From Gammaproteobacteria bacterium UBA7310 (GTDB lineage Bacteria; Pseudomonadota; Gammaproteobacteria; Pseudomonadales; Ketobacteraceae): a stretch of 9,872 nt of DNA. The DNA is taken from positions 1 through 9,872 of the forward strand of contig DKQK01000013.1 in NCBI GenBank assembly GCA_002471665.1. The letters are read 5' to 3'. The notes below the pieces were generated by a model that saw only the letters and a program-made list of their open reading frames with translations, searched no databases and was not told the origin of the DNA. Positions 1 to 6,216 of this stretch are shown piece after piece. The position numbers and the translations under genes were made by a program. Each line of letters begins with the position of its first letter. The first letter of the stretch is position 1.

Positions 1-141
1 ATCACGTAGTGAATGCTGATCACGGGCCGTTGCATATATCTTATGGGCACCGCGCTCCACTAGTTGCATGGCCAGATGCTTGCCCAGGCCACGTGATGCC
101 CCCGATACAAAAACCACTTGCGATTGATAGATATTGTTCAT
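1..141 (-). CDS. Short-chain dehydrogenase/reductase (SDR), N-terminal part, cut by window edge
   Basis: The first 47 codons of a minus-strand gene are visible, starting at the ATG complementary to 139-141. They encode the opening beta-strand and nucleotide-binding loop of a Rossmann fold: QVVFVSGASRGLGKHLA at residues 8-24, a variant of the classical SDR TGxxxGxG motif with Ser replacing Thr (SGASRGLG, residues 13-20). This is followed by a second strand, KIYATARD (34-41), where the cofactor ribose is bound. The Arg after the strand may favour NADP(H), which is inference. A consensus AAGGAGG ribosome binding site lies at 146-152 on the minus strand, 4 bases before the ATG. The gene is divergent from a LysR regulator, the usual arrangement for a regulator controlling a neighbouring oxidoreductase. 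The catalytic Ser/Tyr/Lys lie outside the window, so the substrate cannot be guessed. Confidence 0.88.
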   Translation of the reverse strand, partial: MNNIYQSQVVFVSGASRGLGKHLAMQLVERGAHKIYATARDQHSLRD

Positions 142-242
142 GCTGCCTCCTTACCTTCTCTATTTGGCCTCCATGGTAAAAAGTGCATACTGATCAATAA
201 AGTCATACTAACTCATCATATTAATGCATATAATGCATTAAT
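142..242. promoter_or_regulatory. Divergent SDR/LysR control region with a palindromic operator
   Basis: The 99-base gap between the divergent SDR and LysR genes holds a perfect inverted repeat at 220-242: 10-base arms ATTAATGCAT and ATGCATTAAT around an ATA spacer. The right arm runs into the LysR start codon at 241. Inside it, on the plus strand, 229-234 reads TATAAT, a perfect sigma70 -10 box six bases before that ATG. No good -35 box is seen 16-18 bases upstream. CATACT occurs twice (186-191 and 204-209), 18 bases apart. LysR-type regulators commonly bind such sites between themselves and a divergent target, repressing their own gene. That role is inferred here. Confidence 0.6.
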
Positions 243-1179
243 GGATACTGAGATTCTTCATATTTTTATCGACGTTGTACATGCCGGCTCTTTTGCTAAT
301 GCCGCAAAAAAGCGCAATCAAGATCCGTCCTCAATTTCCCGCGCCATAGCAGCTCTGGAAACTCAGCTTGATGCACGCTTGTTTCATAGAACGACAAGAA
401 GCATTACGCTAACCGATGCAGGAAGGATCTATCTAGCACGAGTAGCTCCCATTTGTGATGAGCTGGCGCGTGCGGAAGACGAGATCAGATCAGCCCAACA
501 GCAGATCAAAGGGCGTATACGGTTTTCCACCTCAGTGGCTTTTGGCCAGACCTGGATTGTGCCATTGCTGCCTGAATTACGGCAGCAATATCCTGATCTT
601 GAAATTGATATGAATCTCAGTGATCGTAATCTGGATATTATTGATGAACGGCTCGACTTTGCCATTCGCTTAAATAAAGTTTCTGATAACCGATTCATTC
701 GCAGCCGCTTAAAAGATACCAAATATCGCGTTTGCGCATCCCCTGACTATATCAAAAACAACAGCAGGATCGGCTCACCGGAACAGCTTTCTGATCACCA
801 GCTTATCGTATTCGATTTGCCCAATTATAAAGATAAATGGCGCTTTAAGTGTGGGCGAAAAAAAATCAAAGTGATTGATGTTTACGGGCAGATTACGTTG
901 TCCAATGCGCTTGCAATCCGGGATTGCACACTACAAGGATTAGGTATTTCTCTGCTGGCGGACTGGTTGGTGGATAATGATATCGCTTCCGGCAAGCTGA
1001 TTAATTTGTTTCCCGAACATGAAGTGTCGGCGGAAGATTTTGACTCCGGCATCTGGGTGATTTACCCGGAGCGGGCATTTCTTCCTACCAAAACGAGGGT
1101 TACCATTGATTTCATAAGGGCTAAACTGGCGCAAAAATATGATGACAGGCAACCCAGCAAAAGGTATCCCATTGAGTGA
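241..1179 (+). CDS. LysR-family transcriptional regulator
   Basis: This 312-residue protein is a full-length LysR-type regulator. An N-terminal winged helix-turn-helix (about residues 1-60) shows the family pattern: the AGSFANAAKKRNQDPSSISR helix-turn-helix (15-34), LE..L.ARLFHRTTR (39-53) and LTDAGR (57-62). A linker helix follows, then a periplasmic-binding-protein-like effector domain from about residue 90 to the end. The FDFAIR-type segment (LDFAIRLNK) and the C-terminal LINLFPE...PTKTRVTIDFI resemble the CrgA-like group, whose members often sit beside oxidoreductases. The ATG at 241 was chosen because the family consensus begins there; an in-frame start at 118 would overlap the divergent SDR gene. 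No ribosome binding site precedes 241, but a TATAAT box ends six bases upstream, so the mRNA may be leaderless. The stop overlaps the next gene. The likely target is the divergent SDR, with autoregulation (inference). Confidence 0.92.
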   Translation: MDTEILHIFIDVVHAGSFANAAKKRNQDPSSISRAIAALETQLDARLFHRTTRSITLTDAGRIYLARVAPICDELARAEDEIRSAQQQIKGRIRFSTSVAFGQTWIVPLLPELRQQYPDLEIDMNLSDRNLDIIDERLDFAIRLNKVSDNRFIRSRLKDTKYRVCASPDYIKNNSRIGSPEQLSDHQLIVFDLPNYKDKWRFKCGRKKIKVIDVYGQITLSNALAIRDCTLQGLGISLLADWLVDNDIASGKLINLFPEHEVSAEDFDSGIWVIYPERAFLPTKTRVTIDFIRAKLAQKYDDRQPSKRYPIE

Positions 1180-2387
1180 TCAAAGTTAACAACTCAAAAG
1201 ATCTGGCGCGTTTGCGGCGCCTTTGCCTGTCTGCACAAGGTTTACTTCAAAGCCAACCTTTTGGGCAGGGTTTGGCAGGGGCACGCAAAGCAATTAACCA
1301 CTTGGGCTATGTGCAAATCGACACCATATCGGTTGTAGAGCGCGCCCATCACCATGTTTTGCATTCCAGAGTACCCAAATTTAATCCCGCCATGACCAAT
1401 CAAATGTTGGTAAACGGTGACATCTTCGAATATTGGACTCACGCTGCCGCTTTTATTCCTATCTCCGATTTTCGCTTCTCATTACCGTATAAACATGCAA
1501 TTAAAAGCGGCCAAACCCACTGGTATAAAACACCCAATAGAAAACTCATGGCGGAACTGCTGGCTCGCATACGTTCCGAGGGCCCGTTGCGATCCCGCGA
1601 CATAGAAACCAACAGGCCAAAGAACTCAGGGTGGTGGGATTTAAAACCCGCCAAAAAGGCCCTTGAGCAATTGTATATGGAGGGGGATCTCATGGTGAGT
1701 AACCGCGAAGGATTCCAAAAGACCTATGATCTGACCGAGAAAGTGTTGCCCTCCCATATCAATTCAAAAATGCCTGATACGGAGGAGTTTGCAGCGCATA
1801 TTGTAGATCAGCAGTTACGTTGTCATGGCTTTGCGTCACTGAAAGGGATGACTTACCAGCGCCGGAATTCCGGCCTCAGGAAGGCAGTAAAAGCCCTGGT
1901 AAACGATAGGTTGGCGCAAGGCACGCTAGAGCAAATACAGGTTGGTGGTGATGTGTTCTTGATGGAAGCCGATGCCCTGGAGCGCCGCCTGCCCAGGCTG
2001 AATAACCGCCTTTTAATTCTCTCACCATTTGATAATGCCGTGATTCAGCGTGAACGGCTTAAAACGCTGTTTGAATTTGACTATCAGATCGAGTGTTATG
2101 TACCTGCCGCCAAACGTCAGTACGGTTACTTCAGTTTACCGTTACTTTATCAGGATCAGTTTGTGGGCCGGATGGATTGTAAAGCACACCGAAAATCCAG
2201 GCACCTGGAGATCAAAGCACTCTATTTTGAGCCACACCATTTTGATGAGTCTGCAGTTATTGCGGCATTCGCAGATGCCGTCACAATATTTTGCCGGTTT
2301 CAAGAATGTGATTCTGTGTCGTTAACGAAGATCCACCCCAAAAGTCTAACCCGGCAATTGCATCATGCGTTAAAGCCACTGGCATGA
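1176..2387 (+). CDS. YcaQ/AlkX-type winged-helix DNA glycosylase (HTH_42 family)
   Basis: This 403-residue protein matches the YcaQ/AlkZ-like glycosylase family in length (E. coli YcaQ is about 410) and in landmarks. Near the N-terminus it has GYVQIDTISVVERAHHHVL (44-62), the most conserved block. Its Q47-I48-D49 fits the Q-phi-D catalytic motif of the YcaQ/AlkX branch; AlkZ of Streptomyces has Q-phi-Q. Later come the EYWTHAAAFIP segment (about 90-100) and NRLLILSPFDNAVIQRERLKTLFEFDYQIECYVP near 275-310, both family hallmarks, then a C-terminal MDCKAHR region. Family members unhook DNA interstrand crosslinks and bulky alkyl lesions in the cytoplasm; this protein's substrate is inferred. It starts with GTG at 1176, sharing GTGA with the LysR stop, and no strong ribosome binding site is seen, so translation is probably coupled to the LysR gene. 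Pairing with a LysR gene is uncommon to my knowledge. Confidence 0.9.
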   Translation: MIKVNNSKDLARLRRLCLSAQGLLQSQPFGQGLAGARKAINHLGYVQIDTISVVERAHHHVLHSRVPKFNPAMTNQMLVNGDIFEYWTHAAAFIPISDFRFSLPYKHAIKSGQTHWYKTPNRKLMAELLARIRSEGPLRSRDIETNRPKNSGWWDLKPAKKALEQLYMEGDLMVSNREGFQKTYDLTEKVLPSHINSKMPDTEEFAAHIVDQQLRCHGFASLKGMTYQRRNSGLRKAVKALVNDRLAQGTLEQIQVGGDVFLMEADALERRLPRLNNRLLILSPFDNAVIQRERLKTLFEFDYQIECYVPAAKRQYGYFSLPLLYQDQFVGRMDCKAHRKSRHLEIKALYFEPHHFDESAVIAAFADAVTIFCRFQECDSVSLTKIHPKSLTRQLHHALKPLA

Positions 2388-2483
2388 ACAGCACACTAAG
2401 TTAGGAATCGTACTAATTTGATTGATTTATGATGTCATTTAGTTTGATCATTGTATCCCATAGAAATGTAGCGAGAGAATGAA

Positions 2484-2966
2484 ATGTTGATGATGTTATG
2501 CGGTAAAATGGGTGCAGGAAAATCGACTAAATCCACAGAGCTGGCAAAGGAGCGTAACGCGGTTCTGCTTTCGGAAGATGAATGGCTTGAATCTCTATAC
2601 CCCAATCAAATTCGCAGCTTAAATGACTACGTGAAGTACTCAACGCTGATCAAACCGTTAGTCAAATCTCTTGCCCAAAGTATACTAAAATCGGGCTCAA
2701 ACGTAGTGATGGATTTTCCCGGGAACACCGTCGCACAGAGGGCATGGCTTAAAAGTGTATTTTCCGAAATTGGTGCTGATCACGAATTGGTTTACCTTGA
2801 AGTTCCAGACGAGGTTTGTTTAGCGCGAATAGAAAAAAGGCGCAATGAGCAACCAGAACGTGCCGCTACCGATACCGAAAATATGTTTTTTCAAGTGACC
2901 AAATACTTTGTTGAACCTTCTGCTGACGAGGGTTTCAACTTAACGACTTTGAAGCTAAATGTATAA
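2484..2966 (+). CDS. Small P-loop kinase-like ATP-binding protein (AAA_33 type)
   Basis: This 160-residue protein opens directly with a P-loop: MLMMLCGKMGAGKST, with Walker A GKMGAGKS at residues 7-14. The acidic LSEDEWL (29-35) and NVVMDFPGNT (73-82) are where small phosphotransferases bind the acceptor and metal. A hydrophobic strand, LVYLEVP (102-108), precedes an arginine-rich lid-like helix (ARIEKRRNEQPERAATD, 114-130). The layout fits the AAA_33/zeta-toxin-like and gluconate kinase-like nucleoside-monophosphate-kinase fold, which transfers phosphate to small molecules. The substrate cannot be told. Start codon 2484 is preceded by a weak GAGAG at 2473-2477. The gene stands alone, 96 bases after the glycosylase gene and 239 bases before the next. 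No antitoxin-like partner is visible, so I do not call it a toxin. Confidence 0.82.
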   Translation: MLMMLCGKMGAGKSTKSTELAKERNAVLLSEDEWLESLYPNQIRSLNDYVKYSTLIKPLVKSLAQSILKSGSNVVMDFPGNTVAQRAWLKSVFSEIGADHELVYLEVPDEVCLARIEKRRNEQPERAATDTENMFFQVTKYFVEPSADEGFNLTTLKLNV

Positions 2967-3205
2967 GGTGCGCTTAGTAACACATCACTTCCGCACCTGG
3001 CCCGATCATGCAGCATTAAACACCTGTAAAAGAGCAATATCACCCATTTAGAATGTCATTTTCTACTACCCCCTCTGATTACTGTTTACTAGGCTTTAAT
3101 CACCCATAATGTGTCTTCGCTAATCAGCAAAAAAACACGCAGGAAACACAATCGTTGACATTATCAACAGTGGCTATTGTCCATATTTAGCAAGGAGTGC
3201 TTTTT
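2967..3205. other. AT-rich intergenic region with possible promoter for the exported-protein genes
   Basis: No coding sequence was seen in these 239 bases. Just after the kinase stop, the 7-base arms AGGTGCG (2966-2972) and CGCACCT (2992-2998) could form a hairpin with a 19-base loop. No T-run follows, so it is a poor terminator candidate. TCACCCAT occurs at 3040-3047 and 3100-3107. A perfect -35 box TTGACA lies at 3155-3160 inside the short inverted repeat GTTGA-CATTA-TCAAC (3154-3168). The best -10 candidates (TATTGT at 3175, CATATT at 3182) are badly spaced, so a helper protein may be needed. An AAGGAG ribosome binding site lies at 3192-3197. Confidence 0.4.
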
Positions 3206-3721
3206 ATGAAAAATCAAACAGTTAATTTGGCTATAGTGAAGCAACTACTTTCCGTGATAATCTCGGCAACCATTTTTGCTACCCCAACTGCCTATTCAGA
3301 AGAAGACGGAAAGGTATACGCATCTTCTTTTTGTGAGGCGGCACCCACCACTGAACCTGACAGTATTCAGCACTGGGGCGGCGCTTTAATCAATACTTCT
3401 ACCTCAGTTAAGATTCTAGTTAATTGCCCCATAGTAAAAGATAAAGTTTTTTCATCATCACAAGTCAAGGGAAGCCTGGAATACACCATCAAGCAGGCGT
3501 CGGAAGTCAATAACACAGCCTGTTTATGGGCTTCACTTAAAAGTCTGCGTCCGGGGAATGGAACGGTATACACACAAAACGCGGGCGATTGTGGTGCGGA
3601 AGGAGGTAGCAAAACGATTTATTTTGATCCCATGCCAGTCCATAGCCGTGGCTATCTTTACCTCCATGTGTATATGCCTCCTGGCTCCGCCATTCTCTCC
3701 TATCGCGTCGATGAACTATAA
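3206..3721 (+). CDS. Secreted four-cysteine domain protein of unknown function
   Basis: This 171-residue protein has a Sec-type signal peptide: KNQ and K12 near the N-terminus, a hydrophobic stretch of about LLSVIISATIFATP, then a likely cut near TAYS-EED (residue 32). The rest is one compact domain with four cysteines, in SSFCEA, VNCPIVKD, NTACLW and GDCGAE, probably two disulfides formed in the periplasm or outside the cell. The sequence WGGALINTS, VNCPIVKDKV and the C-terminal LSYRVDE recall an uncharacterised secreted domain family that I have seen in gammaproteobacteria and myxobacteria. That is memory, not a search. The ATG at 3206 was chosen over a GTG at 3197 because the AAGGAG at 3192-3197 sits 8 bases before it and overlaps the GTG. 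It is followed 51 bases later by another exported-protein gene, probably in the same transcript. Confidence 0.82.
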   Translation: MKNQTVNLAIVKQLLSVIISATIFATPTAYSEEDGKVYASSFCEAAPTTEPDSIQHWGGALINTSTSVKILVNCPIVKDKVFSSSQVKGSLEYTIKQASEVNNTACLWASLKSLRPGNGTVYTQNAGDCGAEGGSKTIYFDPMPVHSRGYLYLHVYMPPGSAILSYRVDEL

Positions 3722-3772
3722 ACAGAACCATATTAATCCTCAGGTAATGAACCGCTCTTTAAGGAGCAAACC

Positions 3773-4429
3773 ATGTGGCAGCACATCACAAGCCTTCTGT
3801 TTCTTCTTGCCGTGGCATTCAGCGTGGTTTGTTGGAATGGGTTTGCAATGGAAAGTGCACACAATGTTACTTCTTCAAGCCCTACCAATACCGTGCAACA
3901 AATCACCCACTTGACAGAGTCCAATAACAGGCTGCAGTATCAAATCGCCGATCTAAGACAAGATATCGAACAGCTGAAACAACAAGTCACACAACTAAAC
4001 AAGGCGCCTTTGGAGCCACAACAAGCGCTTGGTGACACAAGCGGCACAACAGCTCATGAAGCCCCCCCCGAGCCCCAGCCCACGCACCCACTGGATCACG
4101 CCGATACAATCCTGGAAGCACGGTTTGCCGAAGACCCTCTTGATCCTAACTGGGCAAGCTTCGCTGAGGCGGAAGTCAGCAATAGCATAGTGAGTGTTAC
4201 GTCAACTCAGTTGGATACAATTCAATGTCAATCCACCTTATGCCTGCTATCGGTTCGCCATGACAGTGTCGGAGCTGAACTTACGTTTATGATGAGCCTC
4301 GCAAACCTGAGTTCGTTTGCCAATGGGTTTTCATTTACACAGCGCACAGAACATGAAGATGGCTCTGTGCATAACGTTATTTTTATTTCACGGTCTGGCC
4401 ATGCGTTGTTTCCCGCGCACTTTGAATAA
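3773..4429 (+). CDS. Signal-anchored coiled-coil protein with C-terminal two-cysteine domain
   Basis: This 218-residue protein has four parts. A hydrophobic N-terminal segment (about 5-20, SLLFLLAVAFSVVC) acts as a signal anchor or as a signal peptide cut near GFA-MES. A heptad-rich coiled coil follows (about 41-77, ITHLTESNNRLQYQIADLRQ...IEQLKQQVTQL). Next is a Pro/Gln-rich linker (80-108, with PPEPQP). The C-terminal globular domain (about 111-218) opens with EARFAEDPLDPNWA and carries a close cysteine pair, C152 and C157 (QCQSTLC), followed by a beta-strand LLSVRHD. The layout suggests a periplasmic oligomer held by the coiled coil. The C-terminal domain resembles an unnamed module of exported proteins in Proteobacteria (memory only). 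AAGGAG at 3761-3766 is well placed before the ATG. The gene follows another secreted-protein gene by 51 bases, so joint function in the envelope is plausible. No catalytic motif was seen. Confidence 0.82.
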   Translation: MWQHITSLLFLLAVAFSVVCWNGFAMESAHNVTSSSPTNTVQQITHLTESNNRLQYQIADLRQDIEQLKQQVTQLNKAPLEPQQALGDTSGTTAHEAPPEPQPTHPLDHADTILEARFAEDPLDPNWASFAEAEVSNSIVSVTSTQLDTIQCQSTLCLLSVRHDSVGAELTFMMSLANLSSFANGFSFTQRTEHEDGSVHNVIFISRSGHALFPAHFE

Positions 4430-4461
4430 TACCGATTGATCCCTGCCATCCAATTTATCCC

Positions 4462-4490
4462 TTGCCATGAGGCATTTTTAAGTCTATATT
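4462..4490 (+). promoter_or_regulatory. Sigma70-like promoter of the ArsR-family gene
   Basis: A -35 box TTGCCA (4462-4467, 5 of 6 consensus) and a -10 box TATATT (4485-4490, 5 of 6) are separated by the ideal 17 bases. Transcription should begin near 4497. The -35 box lies in the second copy of a near-repeat, ATCCC(T)TGCCAT, at 4439-4449 and 4457-4468. The -10 box is overlapped by the palindrome at 4486-4509, the layout expected for repression. Confidence 0.7.
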
Positions 4491-4509
4491 TCGGAATATT
4501 ACGATATAT
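4486..4509. promoter_or_regulatory. Palindromic operator, probably for the ArsR-family repressor
   Basis: This is a 24-base imperfect palindrome in which 10 of 12 positions pair: half-site ATATTTCG at 4486-4493, eight bases centred on AATATT, and half-site CGATATAT at 4502-4509. It overlaps the -10 box and the predicted transcription start, as ArsR/SmtB-type operators commonly do. The same half-site type recurs before the serine hydrolase gene. Confidence 0.65.
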
Positions 4510-4519
4510 GGATCACATC

Positions 4520-4816
4520 ATGTCTGCACAAGTTTCGGCAAACGATGCCCTGCTGGCGTTCTCCAAAGCCCTGGCCAATGAAAAGCGCCAGCAGATTCTG
4601 CTGGGTATCTTTACCGATAAGCAGGAACATACCGTAGGTGAGATTGCCGATCGGGTGGGGATTGCCCCATCCACGGCGTCCGAGCACCTCGCGATTCTCA
4701 AGCGGGCCGGCGTGTTGCTGGCTCAAAAGCGGCAAAAGGAGGTGTACTACCAGGTGAACAAGGCCCGGGTGCGTGAGCTACTGGCAGTGATTCAGCGCTG
4801 GTTGAACTGTTGTTGA
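4520..4816 (+). CDS. ArsR/SmtB-family winged-helix repressor
   Basis: The 98-residue protein is a complete ArsR-type winged helix: ALLAFSKALANEKRQQILLGIF (9-30), then the recognition region VGEIADRVGIAPSTASEHLAILKRAGVL (39-66) and the wing KRQKEVYYQVN (70-80). Family members are dimers that leave their operator when a metal, metalloid or oxidant binds. The ELCVC metal site of classical ArsR is absent: that place reads HTVGEIA. The only cysteines are a vicinal pair at the very C-terminus (RWLNCC). A dithiol sensor is possible, but this is inference. ATG 4520 has a weak GGA upstream at 4511-4512; an in-frame ATG at 4508 (four residues longer) lies on the operator and cannot be excluded. The gene has its own promoter and palindrome, so it is probably autorepressed, and it probably also controls the serine hydrolase gene downstream. 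Confidence 0.92.
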   Translation: MSAQVSANDALLAFSKALANEKRQQILLGIFTDKQEHTVGEIADRVGIAPSTASEHLAILKRAGVLLAQKRQKEVYYQVNKARVRELLAVIQRWLNCC

Positions 4817-4831
4817 TTTTTCTTTGATCAA

Positions 4832-4867
4832 TCATATCGTTAATTCCCGAAATATAAAAATATATCG
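4832..4867. promoter_or_regulatory. Second set of ArsR-like half-sites before the serine hydrolase gene
   Basis: Three half-sites of the type seen at 4486-4509 lie here: TCATATCG (4832-4839, 6 of 8 to ATATWTCG), CGAAATAT (4848-4855) and ATATATCG (4860-4867). The first two keep the same inward order and 8-base spacing as the operator of the ArsR gene; the last two form a second inverted pair around AAAA. A -10-like TATAAA lies at 4853-4858, but no -35 box is well spaced. The position, 37-72 bases before the next start codon, fits a repressor site. Confidence 0.55.
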
Positions 4868-4903
4868 CCTGCTGTGCAGGTGAACAAACTGTGGAGAGTG
4901 GTA

Positions 4904-6112
4904 ATGACATTACGTGGCGTGTTAACAAAGTTGGCGGCTCTGGTAGTTGCCCTGATGGTGATCATCGGTGGGAATTGGTTTGCCGGTTATGCCTGGCCAA
5001 AGCTTACCTTTCTATGGCCGAGCCAGGTGCAGGAAAACTTCCGACATCTGGCACAGGTGTTTCCCGTGCGCGAGATAAAGCAATCCAATGCACCTGTACC
5101 GTGGCAGACCGCACCCAAGCAACTGTCAGTGAATTACCGCTACCATGATCAACCCCATACGCTGGAGGCCTTTCTGCAGCGCAGTGCAACCACCGGTTTT
5201 CTGGTGATTCACCAGGGCAGGATAATCGACGAGCGCTACTTCAACGGATACAACCGAAAAAGTCAGGCAACCTCCTTTTCAGTGGCCAAATCGTTTGTTG
5301 CGACGCTGGTGGGCATAGCGCTGGAGGAAGGCCTGATTGGTAGCCTTGAGGATGAGATCACCGATTATGTGCCGTCGTTGCGAAGGTCGGGTTTTGCTGG
5401 GGCCAGTATCGCAGATGTGCTGCAGATGTCGTCCGGGATTGATTTCAGTGAAGGTTACGATGATGATAGCTCCGATGTGATTCGTATCTTTGATCAGATG
5501 TACCTGTGGCGTCATGGCATCAACGACATTGCCGGCCAATTTGGCAGCAGTGCTGCACCGGGTCGTCAATTTCATTACGCCAGCATCAATACCCAGGCAC
5601 TGGGCATGCTGGTGAGCACCGTCAGCGGCCAATCACTGGCTGACTATCTGCAGGATAAGCTCTGGCAGCCGTTGGGCGCCACCGGGGATGCCAGCTGGAT
5701 GACGGATACGCATGGTAACGAAGTGGCGTTTATGGGCCTGAACGCCACCGCCCGTGACTTTGCCCGGCTCGGCCTGCTGTACCTGAATCAGGGGCGGGTG
5801 GGCACGCAGCAGTTGCTGTCTGAGCAGTGGGTGCAACGCGCCACCACACCGGACAAACCCTGGCTGCAACCGGGGCAGATTGACCAGGATTGGGGGTATC
5901 AATACCAGTGGTGGGTGCCGCGGGGGAACCAGGGCGATTTCAGTGCCATTGGCATCTGGGGGCAGTTTATTTACGTCAATCCCAAAGCCGATCTGGTGAT
6001 TGTCAAAACCAGTGCGGATGCGAACTTCAAACCCCATGAGTTCGAGGCCATGACCGCGTTTCGTGCAATCGCCAATAGCCTCACGGATAACGGGTGGGTA
6101 TGGGCAAACTGA
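4904..6112 (+). CDS. Membrane-anchored class C beta-lactamase-like serine hydrolase
   Basis: The protein has 402 residues. One N-terminal hydrophobic helix (about 8-28, LTKLAALVVALMVIIGGNWF) should anchor it in the inner membrane with the enzyme in the periplasm. The catalytic domain (about 85-395) carries SVAK at 126-129 (SxxK: nucleophile S126, general base K129), the Y225-A-S227 motif in HYASINTQALG (YxN position, with Ser replacing Asn), and SAIGIWGQFIYVNP (347-360) in place of the KTG motif. This pattern fits the COG1680 group, which includes penicillin-binding-like esterases, peptidases and NylB-type amide hydrolases. True AmpC enzymes keep YxN and KTG, so drug hydrolysis is not implied; the substrate is unknown. 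ATG 4904 was chosen for the GGAG at 4893-4896, 7 bases upstream; a GTG at 4874 is in frame but has no site. It is probably under ArsR control. Confidence 0.9.
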   Translation: MTLRGVLTKLAALVVALMVIIGGNWFAGYAWPKLTFLWPSQVQENFRHLAQVFPVREIKQSNAPVPWQTAPKQLSVNYRYHDQPHTLEAFLQRSATTGFLVIHQGRIIDERYFNGYNRKSQATSFSVAKSFVATLVGIALEEGLIGSLEDEITDYVPSLRRSGFAGASIADVLQMSSGIDFSEGYDDDSSDVIRIFDQMYLWRHGINDIAGQFGSSAAPGRQFHYASINTQALGMLVSTVSGQSLADYLQDKLWQPLGATGDASWMTDTHGNEVAFMGLNATARDFARLGLLYLNQGRVGTQQLLSEQWVQRATTPDKPWLQPGQIDQDWGYQYQWWVPRGNQGDFSAIGIWGQFIYVNPKADLVIVKTSADANFKPHEFEAMTAFRAIANSLTDNGWVWAN

Positions 6113-6216
6113 AAAAGTTGCCTGCGATTGTCGAAATCGAATTCGCTGATTCGACCAAGCATAAAGCGATTCGATTCCGCGTAAAATTCAGCGTAAAAAA
6201 AGGGAGGGCTAAATTC
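6113..6216 (+). promoter_or_regulatory. Leader before the propeller gene with an imperfect hairpin
   Basis: In the 104 bases between two co-directional genes, 6135-6146 and 6166-6176 can pair as an 11-base-pair stem with one bulged T and a 19-base loop. No T-run follows, so it is not an intrinsic terminator. The octamer GCGTAAAA occurs at 6179-6186 and 6191-6198, just before an AGGGAGG ribosome binding site (6201-6207). It may be an mRNA-level control element or simply a processing structure. No promoter with good boxes is seen. Confidence 0.3.

Noticed and set aside
118..240. Longer N-terminus for the left LysR protein starting at 118
   Set aside because: It would overlap the divergent SDR coding start and cross the whole control region. 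The LysR family consensus begins at the ATG at 241.
2484..2966. Zeta-type toxin of a toxin-antitoxin pair
   Set aside because: The P-loop and fold pattern are shared with many harmless small kinases, and no small antitoxin gene lies next to it.
2966..2998. Possible terminator after the P-loop kinase gene
   Set aside because: The 7-base stem has a 19-base loop and no following T-run.
4904..6112. Calling the serine hydrolase an AmpC-type antibiotic resistance enzyme
   Set aside because: The YxN position reads YAS and no KTG motif is seen; the protein is membrane-anchored. These fit the broad COG1680 family, not a true AmpC.
6094..6216. N-terminal extension of the propeller protein from a GTG at 6094
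   Set aside because: It overlaps the end of the serine hydrolase gene, has no ribosome binding site, and adds a very basic stretch unlike the propeller. ATG 6217 has AGGGAGG well placed.
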